Below, one piece after another: positions 53,698-62,533 of a stretch of DNA of 64,000 nt. This DNA is from CALXXL01 sp034926605 (GTDB lineage: Bacteria; Verrucomicrobiota; Lentisphaeria; Victivallales; Victivallaceae). The notes below the pieces were generated by a model, which was not told the DNA's origin, made no database searches, and saw only the letters and a list, made by a program, of their open reading frames with translations. Each line of letters begins with the position of its first letter. Positions within the stretch are counted from its first letter, which is position 1. Both the position numbers and the translations under genes were made by a program. The stretch lies in the NCBI GenBank assembly GCA_034926605.1, contig JAYFQV010000006.1, forward strand, positions 93,265-157,264. Reading direction: 5' to 3'.

Positions 53698-55045
53698 AAC
53701 TGTTTATCTTCCACAGCGCTACAAAGCACTTGGTAATCTGATCGGAAAGCAGCAGCAGAAATACCGACCACGCCGGAGCGCCGAGTTGAAGCGCCAGCAG
53801 CGAAGCCGGCAGCACCCAGCAGAACACCCAGAACGTGTCGTTCTTGAACACGAACGCGGTATCTCCGCCTGCCTTGACCAGCCCGAACAGCGACGGAGCC
53901 TGATAGCATCGTCCGATCACCACTATGGAAAGCACCAGCATGAACTGGTTTGTAACCTCACGCGTTTCCATCGTCAGGTTGGGATAGAATGAAAGAAACA
54001 CCCCGCGCCCGGAAAAAACAATCAGCCCGCTCAGCAGGCCGATACCCAAAAACACCGCCTGCATGGTTCTGGCGTACTGTTTCACTTTCTCAAACTCGCC
54101 GGATCCGATCGCCTTGCCAACCATGATGCCGGTGGCCGCCGCCACACCCCAGGTGGACATCCACAAAAGCCGGTCGAACATGCCGGAGATGCTGGCCGCC
54201 GCAATCGCCGAGGCGGGAAGCCGTCCGATGATCGAATTCTGGCCGATGTTGTTGATCGACCATACGATCTGCCCCAGCATCAGCGGAGTGCCGTATCTCA
54301 CCAAATCGTCGAAAATCGAACGGTTCCAGCGCGAAAAGTCGCGCAACCGCAATTTCAGGCTGGTATCCACCTTCAGCACAAAAAACAGCACCACCCCCAG
54401 CTCCGCCAAGCGAGAAATGCAGGTGGCGTAGGCGGCTCCGACCACTCCCAGCGCCGGAGCGCCGAGGTTGCCGAAAATCAATACCCAGTTCAGGAATATA
54501 TTGACGCAGAAAGCGGTAATCGAGTTGGCCAGACCGACCTTGACGATCTCAACGGACCGCATGGATATCACCAGTATCTGCGAGATGCAAAACAGCGGAT
54601 AGGACATGGCAACCGCACGCAGATAGACGGCGCCTTCGGCCGCCACACCGTGGTCGGTGGTAAGGGCTGACAACATAAGCTCAGGAAAAGCTATTGCCGC
54701 CAGCGCCGCCGCCACGCTGCCCACCAGCGACAGGCGCATGGCGATGCTGACCACGTCCTTGATGCGTTCGCAGTCGTGGCGCCCCCAGTATTGGGCGGAA
54801 AGGATCAGCACCGTGCTTTCCACGCCGAACAACATGATCTGAAGCACGGTAAACGGCAGAATGGCCATCGAAAGCCCGGAGATGGCATTCTCTCCAAGCC
54901 GACCGACCATCAGGTTGTCCGCCAACGCCACGCCATAGGTAAGCGCGTTCTGCAAAATGATCGGCAGCGCCAGAACGATCAGGGTCTTATAAAATGACGG
55001 ATCCCGCACCCAGAAGCCGGTGTATCCGCCGCAGTTGCTTTCCAT
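53666..55045 (-). CDS. MATE-family efflux transporter
   Basis: This roughly 459-residue inner-membrane protein has 12 hydrophobic segments in two homologous halves (VLALPIILQNALTYGVALADNLMVGRLGE; and LVRYGTPLMLGQIVWSINNIGQNSIIGRLP), with NIFLNWVLIFGNLGAPALGVVGAAYAT typical of MATE exporters. It should expel organic cations, drugs or metabolites by Na+/H+ exchange. ATG 55045 is used; a TTG three codons upstream is possible, and GAGG lies 4 nt before that TTG. Its promoter shares a -35 box with the divergent glycosylase gene. Confidence 0.9.
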   Translation of the reverse strand: MESNCGGYTGFWVRDPSFYKTLIVLALPIILQNALTYGVALADNLMVGRLGENAISGLSMAILPFTVLQIMLFGVESTVLILSAQYWGRHDCERIKDVVSIAMRLSLVGSVAAALAAIAFPELMLSALTTDHGVAAEGAVYLRAVAMSYPLFCISQILVISMRSVEIVKVGLANSITAFCVNIFLNWVLIFGNLGAPALGVVGAAYATCISRLAELGVVLFFVLKVDTSLKLRLRDFSRWNRSIFDDLVRYGTPLMLGQIVWSINNIGQNSIIGRLPASAIAAASISGMFDRLLWMSTWGVAAATGIMVGKAIGSGEFEKVKQYARTMQAVFLGIGLLSGLIVFSGRGVFLSFYPNLTMETREVTNQFMLVLSIVVIGRCYQAPSLFGLVKAGGDTAFVFKNDTFWVFCWVLPASLLALQLGAPAWSVFLLLLSDQITKCFVALWKINSFNWMRNLTRD

Positions 55046-55074
55046 AGTCCGCAATAATCCTCGAATAAGCTATT

Positions 55075-55103
55075 AATATAACATTCGCGCAGGCGGTTTG
55101 CAA
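55075..55103 (-). promoter_or_regulatory. Promoter for the MATE gene
   Basis: On the minus strand TTGCAA (55103-55098) and TATATT (55080-55075) are 17 nt apart. TTGCAA is its own reverse complement and also serves the plus-strand promoter. Confidence 0.65.
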
Positions 55104-55125
55104 TTCCGGAAAGCGGAATTATATT
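55098..55125 (+). promoter_or_regulatory. Promoter for the deoxyinosine glycosylase gene (leaderless)
   Basis: TTGCAA at 55098-55103 and TATATT at 55120-55125 are 16 nt apart. The ATG is 7 nt past the -10 box, so transcription should start at or next to it. Confidence 0.65.
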
Positions 55126-55132
55126 CTCAATC

Positions 55133-55615
55133 ATGGAATTTTGCGCCTCTTTCCCTCCCAGCTGCGACGCACGCGCAAACATACTGATCCTCGGGTCGAT
55201 GCCCGGGGAGGAATCCCTGCGCCAACAACAATACTATGCGTTCAGACACAACGCTTTCTGGCGCATAATGGGAACATTATTCGGATTCGATCCGCTGCTG
55301 CCCTATCCCGTCAAACTGGAAAAACTGCGCGAAGGCCGGGTGGCGCTTTGGGACGTGCTGGAATGCTGCGAGCGCCCGGGCAGCCTCGACGGTTCGATCC
55401 GCAATCCGAAACCCAACGATATCGCCGGGCTGGTCGCAGCCCTGCCAGCAGTGCGCAAGATTATCTGCAATGGTTCCGCATCCGGCCGTTATCTCGGGAA
55501 ATTCTTCCCAGAAATCGGGATTCCGGTGGAGGTGCTGCCGTCAACCAGTCCGGCAGCCGCACGTTATTCATTTGCCGAAAAGCTGGCAAGATGGCGCGCG
55601 GCGATCGACGCATAA
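55133..55615 (+). CDS. DNA-deoxyinosine glycosylase (UDG superfamily)
   Basis: This 160-residue protein belongs to the uracil-DNA-glycosylase superfamily, hypoxanthine-DNA glycosylase group (TIGR04274 type), which removes deaminated adenine. It has the N-terminal ILILGSMPGEESLRQQQYYAFRHNAFWRIMG, the ALWDVLECCERPGSLDGSI segment with the RNPKPNDIAGL stretch, and VLPSTSPAAAR near the end (the SPA motif in place of HPS). It is slightly shorter than UDGs and has no signal. The promoter implies a leaderless mRNA. It is convergent with the AAC(3)-like gene (6-nt gap). Confidence 0.88.
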   Translation: MEFCASFPPSCDARANILILGSMPGEESLRQQQYYAFRHNAFWRIMGTLFGFDPLLPYPVKLEKLREGRVALWDVLECCERPGSLDGSIRNPKPNDIAGLVAALPAVRKIICNGSASGRYLGKFFPEIGIPVEVLPSTSPAAARYSFAEKLARWRAAIDA

Positions 55616-55621
55616 AGAATT

Positions 55622-56356
55622 TCATTTGGCCAGAAAAAGCGGGTTTTCCTTCAGTATCGCCGTTACGCAGGCCTCCATCATAGTTCCGTCGAGCAGTCTC
55701 GACGGCGCGTCGCCCACCATCCCGTCGACCGCGGCCGGGCATCTTCGGAACGGCTCCGCCAAACGCTCGAAATCATAGCCGAACGCATATACCACCTTGG
55801 ACGGCAGCGGCCGAACCACGCCATCCTTGCTGTAACGCGCTCCCGGTATATCATGGAACCGCACATAAGGCACCGCCTGCGCCTCTTCGAAAACATGCAC
55901 CGCCGTCAGCGTGTTGTAGCCGCAGCCGAGCTGAAGCACCTTGCCGCCGGCCCGCATGAGTTTTGCCAGAGGAGAATCCGCCCCACAGGGGGTGATATCC
56001 AGCGGATGAGTGAGAAACTCCTCAGCCCGCCGCCCGGCCGCCGAATAGGAATGCGATACATGTATGCTGCGCATCGCGGCATATCTTGTACGGAAATATT
56101 CGCTCAAATAGCCGACGCAGGACGGAGTGTCCTCATAGACCCAAAGCGGCGCATCTTCGTGCAGCAGGCCGAAAGAGAATGCCGGAAACATCAGTGTTCC
56201 ATCCCCGCCAAGCACGTCGAAAAGAGCTTCCACCACCGTATCCGGGCCGTTTTCAAGCGGTCCCAGACTTTTGAGCGAACTGTGAACGCACACCGCGTCA
56301 CCGGCGGCAAGCCCAAGCCCGCGCAGATCGGAAACTATTTCCTCACGCCTTCTCAC
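55622..56356 (-). CDS. AAC(3)-family N-acetyltransferase-like protein
   Basis: This 244-residue protein fits the aminoglycoside 3-N-acetyltransferase/YokD fold (COG2746): VHSSLKSLG, GPDTVVEALFDVLGGDGTLMFPAFSF, VSHSYSAAGRRAEEFL, DITPCGADSPLAKLM and LQLGCGYNTLTAVHVFEE. Many chromosomal members do not confer resistance and their acceptors are unknown. It starts with GTG and GGAGG 9 nt upstream. It overlaps the preceding YcxB-like gene by 14 nt, so it is the third gene of an operon starting at 57394. Confidence 0.88.
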   Translation of the reverse strand: MRRREEIVSDLRGLGLAAGDAVCVHSSLKSLGPLENGPDTVVEALFDVLGGDGTLMFPAFSFGLLHEDAPLWVYEDTPSCVGYLSEYFRTRYAAMRSIHVSHSYSAAGRRAEEFLTHPLDITPCGADSPLAKLMRAGGKVLQLGCGYNTLTAVHVFEEAQAVPYVRFHDIPGARYSKDGVVRPLPSKVVYAFGYDFERLAEPFRRCPAAVDGMVGDAPSRLLDGTMMEACVTAILKENPLFLAK

Positions 56357-56879
56357 GCCGGCGATCCTCCAGCCTGATCCGGTTCAGCTCGATGTTGTGC
56401 AGAAAACGGCGGTAATCGTCTTCCGATGGAAAAGCCGACTTCTTAAGTGAAATCCAGCCGCTCTTGGATACGAACAGCATTACACCGTGATCCACCTCGG
56501 CGGCAAGCGCAAAGGAAGACAGCGGAAACTGCGAAATCTTGCCGGCAGCCTCCCTGGTCACCGTTCCGGCGGGAGAAATGGCCGCGCGCACTTCACCGCT
56601 GACTCCCGGCGACGCTTTCAGAGCGTTGAACACCGGCCCTACCGCAAGCCGCTTGTGCAGAAAAAACATATACACGAAGAAAAGCAGGGCGACAAGGCAT
56701 AACACCAGCATCGGCTTGGTACCGCCGCCGCGCCACAAATTGTATAGGACGCCGCCGATAATGGCGGCCAGCCCGAGCCAGACGTAGAATTTCCGCCCGG
56801 CGAACACATCATACCAGGTCTCCACCTCGCGCCGCAGTTCCTCCGGAGAAAGCGTTTGAACGAAAAAGATTTCTTTCAC
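56343..56879 (-). CDS. YcxB-like membrane protein, copy 2
   Basis: This 178-residue protein has two TM helices (about 32-49 and 57-74) and a C-terminal cytoplasmic domain resembling YcxB-like (PF14317) proteins: FPLSSFALAAEVDHGVMLFVSKSGWISLKKSAF followed by a D-DYRRFL helix. It starts with GTG and GGAGG 6 nt upstream. It overlaps the preceding related gene by 4 nt and the following AAC(3)-like gene by 14 nt. Function is unknown. Confidence 0.75.
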   Translation of the reverse strand: MKEIFFVQTLSPEELRREVETWYDVFAGRKFYVWLGLAAIIGGVLYNLWRGGGTKPMLVLCLVALLFFVYMFFLHKRLAVGPVFNALKASPGVSGEVRAAISPAGTVTREAAGKISQFPLSSFALAAEVDHGVMLFVSKSGWISLKKSAFPSEDDYRRFLHNIELNRIRLEDRRREKA

Positions 56880-57394
56880 CGCCGCCCTCCCCGCAATTCC
56901 GCCACCGGTACGCGAGAACGCACCTGTGCCACCATCGCATCGAAATCGGCAGGAGAGGAAAACGAATCACGGAACAGGCAAAGCCCGGTGCGGCGGAATT
57001 CCAGAAACAGAGCGTGCGGCGTAACCACCGCGCCGGTCAGCTTGTTCCACAAATACTCGTAGGCGCAGCCATTCAGCACGCAGCCGAGGCCATGCTCGTC
57101 AACCACATAATCGATGCGCTTGCCGTACTGGGCCGATTTGCGGATACGCCGCAACGTCAGCCATTCCAGCGACCATGGATATAAATACATCGAAAAAAAC
57201 GCATAGGCGACTGCGATCAGCACCACGATCCCGGTCTGAGGAGAATTGAACCCATAGCGCCGGGCCGTGACCCAGGCGGCGAGCAGAATCGCAATCGTAA
57301 GCACCGCATGGGAAAGCCACGGATAATGACGCCGAAGATTCTGCCGGAAGATGTAGCGGTGATCCGCATCTGAAAGTTGTTGGGATATTTTCAT
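56876..57394 (-). CDS. YcxB-like membrane protein, copy 1
   Basis: This 172-residue protein has two TM helices (about 27-48 and 55-75), then YDEHGLGCVLNGCAYEYLWNKLTGAVVTPHALFLEFRRTGLCLFRDSF, a YcxB-like C-terminal domain. It resembles the next gene in layout, suggesting tandem duplication. ATG 57394 is preferred because the promoter -10 box ends 8 nt upstream, which rules out the long upstream frame and implies a leaderless mRNA. It heads a three-gene operon. Confidence 0.75.
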   Translation of the reverse strand: MKISQQLSDADHRYIFRQNLRRHYPWLSHAVLTIAILLAAWVTARRYGFNSPQTGIVVLIAVAYAFFSMYLYPWSLEWLTLRRIRKSAQYGKRIDYVVDEHGLGCVLNGCAYEYLWNKLTGAVVTPHALFLEFRRTGLCLFRDSFSSPADFDAMVAQVRSRVPVAELRGGRR

Positions 57395-57402
57395 GATGCT
57401 AT

Positions 57403-57430
57403 AAAATAGCACGCCAACAAAGCATTTCAA
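57403..57430 (-). promoter_or_regulatory. Promoter for the YcxB-like operon (leaderless)
   Basis: On the minus strand TTGAAA (57430-57425) and TATTTT (57408-57403) are 16 nt apart; the ATG is 8 nt past the -10 box. Confidence 0.6.
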
Positions 57431-57431
57431 C

Positions 57432-57459
57432 TTGAAAAAAAGGTTTGGACATGTAAAGT
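57432..57459 (+). promoter_or_regulatory. Candidate promoter for the GH36-like gene
   Basis: TTGAAA at 57432-57437 and TAAAGT at 57454-57459 are 16 nt apart. Its -35 is back-to-back with that of the divergent promoter, making a TTTCAA-C-TTGAAA palindrome. Confidence 0.45.
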
Positions 57460-57490
57460 TACAGGAACCTAAAACCGAAAGGACATTTCG

Positions 57491-59497
57491 ATGCACCGTT
57501 TCAGCCATCTCGACGTGACAGCGGAGTGGGACGAGCATTTTCTCTGTGTCGGCAATTCGTTGATACGACGCAAAATGGATATATCCAAAGGCTATCCTTC
57601 CACTGTTGAGCTTACCGATCTGGCCACCTGCCGCGAACTGGCCACGCCGTCCGACGAAATCGACTTTTTCTGCATGGGTTACAACCTGCCGGGAACCAAT
57701 GACGCCCACTATAAACTCATGAACATAGACGCCAAGATTGAACCAGATTCCGTCTATGAAGCCGAACATGTGGTTGTGACTTTGACCATGGAAGAACCGC
57801 AGGAAGGCATAACCTATCGCCGCGAGATCCGCATACATCCCGCCACCGCCGCGATCTCGGTTCAGAACTTCATCACCGCCGCTGTTATGCCGAACGTGTA
57901 CTGGACCTACCGCACCAGATTGCGCTGCGACGAAAACCGCGCCTCCTGCAACAAGCATATTTTCAGCGCGGTGGACGCGATCAGTTTCGTGCCCGAACTC
58001 TCCAACCGTTTCGCGGTGGAATTCCTCGGACGTACCGACGACAGCGACGTTCAGGTGTTCGAACGCCGCCCGGGCGGAGACGGTGCCTGCGGAAACCTCC
58101 TCTATATCACCGGCGCCAACGGCGCCGGCGCCGTTATTCTGCAGGAGGCTCCCCCCTCGGCGGAGCGGCGCGACATGGAAAAGTTCGATTTCAATTTCGG
58201 CCCGGCCAACCGGGTCTGGTCATGTTGCTGGGGATTCGCGCCGGGCGAAATTCGCCCCGGTGTGGAATTTCGCAGCTACCGCCACACAGTTATGACGTTC
58301 GGTTCGGAGTTCGAACGGCGAACCGCGGTGTTCTCCTATCTCCGCCGTCGTTATCCGGAACGACCATCGGATCATGTGGTGATGGTAAATCCGTGGGGGT
58401 GCGGCGACTTCCCGAACCGTACCGGCGAACAATTCCTGTGCGACGAGATCGCCGCATCAGCCGACAAATTTTCCGCCGAATGCTATCAGATCGACGACAG
58501 CTGGCAGCAGGGCGGTTCGCTGTGGCGGCTCATTGCGATGAACCATTTCATCGCCAAAGATTTCTGGGATATTTCCACCACCACATTGAACGGCACCATG
58601 CACCCGATGAAACAGGTTGCGGAGCAACACGGCATCGAACTGGCGCTGTGGACGGCGCCCTCGTTCAATGTCGAATACCGCGATTGGCGCGACTTCGTTG
58701 AAATGGTACTGCGCTATCACCGTGAATACGGATTCCGCTTCTTCAAGGTGGATTCCATGGCATTGCGCTCCTATGAGGCCGAGCGCAACATCGAGGCCGC
58801 GTTCCGCGCCATCCGCGACGCCTCGGACGGCAAGGTGATGTTCAACCTCGATGTGACCAACGGTCAGCGCGGCGGTTATTTCTTTTTCCTCGAATACGGC
58901 AATCTGTTTCTGGAAAACCGCTATGTGTCTCTGGGCTGGGGCATCGGCTATCATCCGGAAAAGACGCTGCGCTCGCTGTGGCGGCTGGCAAAATACACCC
59001 GCGCCCAGTATCTGCAGATTGAAATTCCGTGCCGGTCGCAGACCAATCATGCCCGCGCCGCCGTCAACCCGAGCTATCATGTTATGCCGGATGTTTACAG
59101 CTGGAGCTACTGGGGCGCGGTTGCACTGTTCGCCAACCCGCTGCTGTGGTTTGCGCCGTCGCTGGTGGAAGAATCGGAATGCGCCGAACTTCGCGCCGTC
59201 ATAGAGTTGCACCAACGCCACCGCGATAAAATATTTGCCGGAGACATCCTTCCGGTCGGCCCCGAGCCCGATGGCCGCGCCGTAACCGGATTCTGGTCGC
59301 GCCGCGCCGGAGGTGGAATGATCGCGGTTTATCGCGAATACGGGTGCAGCGAACCGGAGGCGAAAATCGAGCTGGGCGAAACGGTTCCCGCGCTTACGAC
59401 CGTCGGCGGGGAAGGTTTTGCCGAGCCGGACGGTACCGGCATCAAGGTCAATCTGCCTTCGGCCGGAAGTTTCGCGCTGTTCGAATACACTATTTGA
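57491..59497 (+). CDS. GH36-like (alpha-galactosidase clan) glycoside hydrolase
   Basis: This 668-residue enzyme has an N-terminal beta-sandwich (about 1-270), a TIM barrel (about 290-590) and a short C-terminal beta domain. Clan GH-D marks are QIDDSWQQGG at 333-342, the retaining nucleophile D421 in FRFFKVDSMALR, and MFNLDVTNGQRGG. No signal peptide is present, so it acts in the cytosol on imported sugars. The divergence in the first beta-strands leaves sugar specificity open (alpha-galactoside or alpha-N-acetylgalactosaminide are typical). The 3' end overlaps the convergent membrane gene by 8 nt. Confidence 0.8.
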   Translation: MHRFSHLDVTAEWDEHFLCVGNSLIRRKMDISKGYPSTVELTDLATCRELATPSDEIDFFCMGYNLPGTNDAHYKLMNIDAKIEPDSVYEAEHVVVTLTMEEPQEGITYRREIRIHPATAAISVQNFITAAVMPNVYWTYRTRLRCDENRASCNKHIFSAVDAISFVPELSNRFAVEFLGRTDDSDVQVFERRPGGDGACGNLLYITGANGAGAVILQEAPPSAERRDMEKFDFNFGPANRVWSCCWGFAPGEIRPGVEFRSYRHTVMTFGSEFERRTAVFSYLRRRYPERPSDHVVMVNPWGCGDFPNRTGEQFLCDEIAASADKFSAECYQIDDSWQQGGSLWRLIAMNHFIAKDFWDISTTTLNGTMHPMKQVAEQHGIELALWTAPSFNVEYRDWRDFVEMVLRYHREYGFRFFKVDSMALRSYEAERNIEAAFRAIRDASDGKVMFNLDVTNGQRGGYFFFLEYGNLFLENRYVSLGWGIGYHPEKTLRSLWRLAKYTRAQYLQIEIPCRSQTNHARAAVNPSYHVMPDVYSWSYWGAVALFANPLLWFAPSLVEESECAELRAVIELHQRHRDKIFAGDILPVGPEPDGRAVTGFWSRRAGGGMIAVYREYGCSEPEAKIELGETVPALTTVGGEGFAEPDGTGIKVNLPSAGSFALFEYTI

Positions 59498-61613
59498 ACT
59501 CAAGTGTGAGGTCGTCGGCATCGCAGCCTTCGGAAGCTGTGAAACGCAGATCGTCCGGAATGGTGACACCGGGGTTAAACTCCAGTTTTCGCCATTCCGG
59601 AGTAAGATTTTCGCAGCCGAGAACACGCCCTGCGGCGTCGGACACCGTGAATGTCCCATTTCCACGCGCCATCAAGGTCAGCCCGGCCAGCGGTTCGCGA
59701 GGCAGGTTGGACACGTCGGTGAACTGAACCGTCTTACCGGCCGGAAAACGCCCGCCCCAGCTGCCGGAAAAAGCCGAGGTGCGCCGCGCCCTCACCCAGA
59801 ACAGCAAAGTGTGGTTCTGCTCGAAATCGTCCACAAACGCAACGATCGGCAACGGATGGTAGCGTCCGTCCCGGCCGCGCCGGTATAAGCGCCCGCGTCT
59901 GACCGGGCCGTCGAACACCGCGCCATAAGCGTCCGCAAAAAGCGCATCGGCATTCATCACGTAAATACAACCGACATTTGCTTCCCTGAGCATATCGTAC
60001 CATATCTCCGGCTTTACGCCGCACACAAAATCATCCCCGCCAAGCCCTGGCGGGGCAAGGTAATACCACAGGTCCAACACATAGCGGCCGCCCCAAAAAT
60101 AACGCATCCCGATTCTGGCCTGCCCCTTGCTGCCCTGATCGATGATTGTGAAACTTTCTCCCGGCTCAAGCATCCGCGCCAGCTGGGAGTTGGCAAAGGT
60201 GGTCGCCCCCCGGAACCGCTCCACCGGCTGCTGCCAGTTCCAGAAATTGTGCGCCGAATATCCAAGGCAAAACCCTCCAGTGACCGCGAGAATAAGCGCC
60301 GACAGCCACATCGCGCGGACACTCCGGCGCGCGGCGACCGACGCCACCGCCGCAATGCCCAGCCCCAGCAACGTCGTCCAGAAATACCGATCGAAGGAAG
60401 ACAGATGAATCGCCTCATAATACGAAAATACAAACCAGTAAAGATAAAGCAGCGTTCCAAGCAGGAAGGTCAGCAACAGCGGTGCCATCACCGCCATCGC
60501 CTTGCGGCGCGCCCATATGAACAAAAACGTCAAAAGCCCCGCCCACCAGACCACCGGCAGCAGCGAGCCTTCCAGCGGCGGCTTGAACGTCGCAGCCGAA
60601 AAGACACGCCATAATATCTCCAACCTGCGCGGGTCCCCCCCTATACCGACAAGCGCATCCCATGAAAAACGCGAGGCGGCCACCCCCTCCGGCAGTCCGG
60701 CGACCAGCGCCCCCAGCCATAGCTTGATCGCAACCAGCAGCAAAAGAATGACGCTCCATGCGACAATTCCGGCAACGCGACGACGACGACATCCTAGAAT
60801 CAAGGCAAATTCCAGTATCATTGCCGCTGCGGCATAGAACATTCCGGCCGGTTTGAACAGCGGCAGCGCCAGCACCGGCAACGCCCAGAACATCAGCATC
60901 GGCACATCCGGGCGGTGGCGCAACAACGACATCGCCAAAGCACAGCCGAACAGCGCCCCCATTGCGCCGTCGGCATGAATACTGTATAAATTGACTGAAA
61001 AGACCTGAGGCAGCAAAAACGCGGACAACAGTGCAGGTACCAACAATTTCGAACGCCATCCCACCCGGCAAAGCGCCGCGGCACACCCGGCCGCAATCAG
61101 CATCACGGTTGCATATATGGCGAGCCACTCCCGAAATGCCGCCGGAGAAACGGTCTTCAAAAACAGGTACTGAAACAAGGCGCCACCGGCCGGATAGTCC
61201 GGAAACAGAAAGTCGGCGGGAGAAAAACAAGGCATCAGACCGGTTTCGAACAGGGTCCGGGCGGCAAGCCCCCAGTGGGAATATTCGTCCCACCACTGAA
61301 AACATCTACCGCGCAACAAAATGTATGCGGCAACGCCGCAGAACAGGAAAAACACCAAACCGGGAGTGAAGAAAAACCTCCAGTTGCCGCGGTTCCGCCG
61401 CAGAAAGCCGCCGACCAGTGCGCCAAGCCACAGCAAACCCGAAAGCCCCGCCCAGACGTCCAGACCGACACCGACATGCCGAAAACAGGCAAATACAAAC
61501 AAAAGCAGAATACCGAACGCGCACCACGGCGCAAGCGTATATTCCAAACGCCGGCGGAACCATACCGCCGCAAATGCGCTGCCGGCCAGAAGAATTGTGA
61601 ATGCGGAAATCAT
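59490..61613 (-). CDS. GT-C-like polytopic membrane protein
   Basis: This 707-residue protein has 12-13 hydrophobic segments up to about residue 465, then a soluble domain of about 240 residues that is beta-rich (SAFSGSWGGRFPAGKTVQFTDVSNLPREPLAGLTLMARGNGTFTVSD) and resembles a carbohydrate-binding fold. In the first periplasmic loop WWDEYSHWGLAARTLFETG follows the acidic GT-C pattern (as in GT39/83), so lipid-linked sugar transfer is likely. ATG 61613 is chosen because a TTGACA-16-TATGTT promoter ends 6 nt upstream and covers the upstream TTG. The acceptor is unknown. Confidence 0.72.
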   Translation of the reverse strand: MISAFTILLAGSAFAAVWFRRRLEYTLAPWCAFGILLLFVFACFRHVGVGLDVWAGLSGLLWLGALVGGFLRRNRGNWRFFFTPGLVFFLFCGVAAYILLRGRCFQWWDEYSHWGLAARTLFETGLMPCFSPADFLFPDYPAGGALFQYLFLKTVSPAAFREWLAIYATVMLIAAGCAAALCRVGWRSKLLVPALLSAFLLPQVFSVNLYSIHADGAMGALFGCALAMSLLRHRPDVPMLMFWALPVLALPLFKPAGMFYAAAAMILEFALILGCRRRRVAGIVAWSVILLLLVAIKLWLGALVAGLPEGVAASRFSWDALVGIGGDPRRLEILWRVFSAATFKPPLEGSLLPVVWWAGLLTFLFIWARRKAMAVMAPLLLTFLLGTLLYLYWFVFSYYEAIHLSSFDRYFWTTLLGLGIAAVASVAARRSVRAMWLSALILAVTGGFCLGYSAHNFWNWQQPVERFRGATTFANSQLARMLEPGESFTIIDQGSKGQARIGMRYFWGGRYVLDLWYYLAPPGLGGDDFVCGVKPEIWYDMLREANVGCIYVMNADALFADAYGAVFDGPVRRGRLYRRGRDGRYHPLPIVAFVDDFEQNHTLLFWVRARRTSAFSGSWGGRFPAGKTVQFTDVSNLPREPLAGLTLMARGNGTFTVSDAAGRVLGCENLTPEWRKLEFNPGVTIPDDLRFTASEGCDADDLTLEFK

Positions 61614-61619
61614 TGCATA

Positions 61620-61647
61620 AACATACCACACCCGCAAGAAATGTCAA
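61620..61647 (-). promoter_or_regulatory. Promoter for the GT-C-like gene (leaderless)
   Basis: On the minus strand TTGACA (61647-61642, consensus) and TATGTT (61625-61620) are 16 nt apart; the ATG is 6 nt past the -10 box. Confidence 0.65.
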
Positions 61648-61752
61648 ACAGCCGGAAAACGGCTCGGCGGCAACCTGCCCGAATATCTTGGGTTACCTGG
61701 TCCGGCATGCGGCGTAAGAGCAGATGCGAAACGGCGGCGGCCATGTTGTGAT

Positions 61753-61860
61753 CTAATCCCCGTCTGCGTGAGCAAATTCAAAGACCACATTGTCGATAGC
61801 CAATTCTGCGGTCTTGTCAGCTGAAAGATTTTTGAATTCCCACTGGAAACCCGTACTCTT
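61753..61860 (-). pseudogene. Fossil 3' end of an unrelated gene
   Basis: In the frame shifted relative to the RHS fragment, the minus strand reads STGFQWEFKNLSADKTAELAIDNVVFEFAHADGD and stops with TAG at 61755-61753. The pattern of alternating strands with LAIDNVVFEF is that of the C-terminal edge of a beta-sandwich (for example carbohydrate-binding or secreted enzyme) domain. It has no start; the 5' part is missing and is replaced by the RHS tip. Confidence 0.5.
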
Positions 61861-62518
61861 GGAAAGAATGGGTATTTGCAATAATTCTCTTACGCGCGTC
61901 TATATGTCCCGAAAGCGCTTCTATTGATTTTGCCGTTGATTTTTCAATTTTCCCATCTTTTTCAATACAATCATCTAACTGGAATTCTTCCTTCGCTTCT
62001 ATCATTCGACCTATAATTTCCGCCGCTAAATCGCTTTTATCATATTTAGGATTACCGCTATATGTATATTTCTGAGAAGATATTGCGCGGTCAAATCCTG
62101 TAACCCCCATAAACTCAATATATTCATCAATGGGGCATGAAGATACTATCTTCCATCCCAATAGGTCCCATATGCTAACTGCATTATTTTTTACAAAACA
62201 ATACAGGTTCTTTCCTCCCTTTTCTTCTATCGGGTACTCCTGAATCCACCTACCCAATTCCGGAGCATAGGCGCGGAACTGGTATTCTAGCAGCCCGAGC
62301 GCGGGATTCCAGCTCTTGGTGCTGGCCTGATAGCGATAGCTGGTGGTGCCGGTCTGCGTCACGTTCAGGAACCCGTCATAGAGGTAGCAAGTCTGAACAA
62401 TGCCGGACGCGTTGGTGTAGCCGCAGATGTTGCCGTTCCCGTCATAAAACGGGAACGCGCGCCCCCCGGCGGCCGCGTTGCCGCTCTCAACTTTCCGATT
62501 ATTCCTGTAATATCCCAT
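61817..62518 (-). CDS. RHS core end plus variable C-terminal tip (fragment)
   Basis: This 233-residue reading frame contains the last RHS repeats (YDGNGNICGYTNASGIVQTCYLYDGFLNVTQ, LGLLEYQFRAYAPELGRWIQEYPIEEKGGKNLYCFVKNNAVSIWDLLG) that end in the conserved D-x-x-G junction. The following 110 residues (WKIVSSCPIDEYIEFMGVTGFDRAISSQKYTYSG...) are AT-richer and unrelated to the core, as toxin tips are. The large N-terminal RHS barrel is missing, so it is an orphan RHS-CT of the kind displaced by recombination. No obvious immunity gene follows on the same strand. Confidence 0.7.
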   Translation of the reverse strand: MGYYRNNRKVESGNAAAGGRAFPFYDGNGNICGYTNASGIVQTCYLYDGFLNVTQTGTTSYRYQASTKSWNPALGLLEYQFRAYAPELGRWIQEYPIEEKGGKNLYCFVKNNAVSIWDLLGWKIVSSCPIDEYIEFMGVTGFDRAISSQKYTYSGNPKYDKSDLAAEIIGRMIEAKEEFQLDDCIEKDGKIEKSTAKSIEALSGHIDARKRIIANTHSFQEYGFPVGIQKSFS

Positions 62519-62533
62519 TGCCTGCCGTGTTTA

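Noticed and set aside
55622..56356. Aminoglycoside resistance gene
   Set aside because: The family also contains housekeeping members and no mobile element or linked resistance gene is present.
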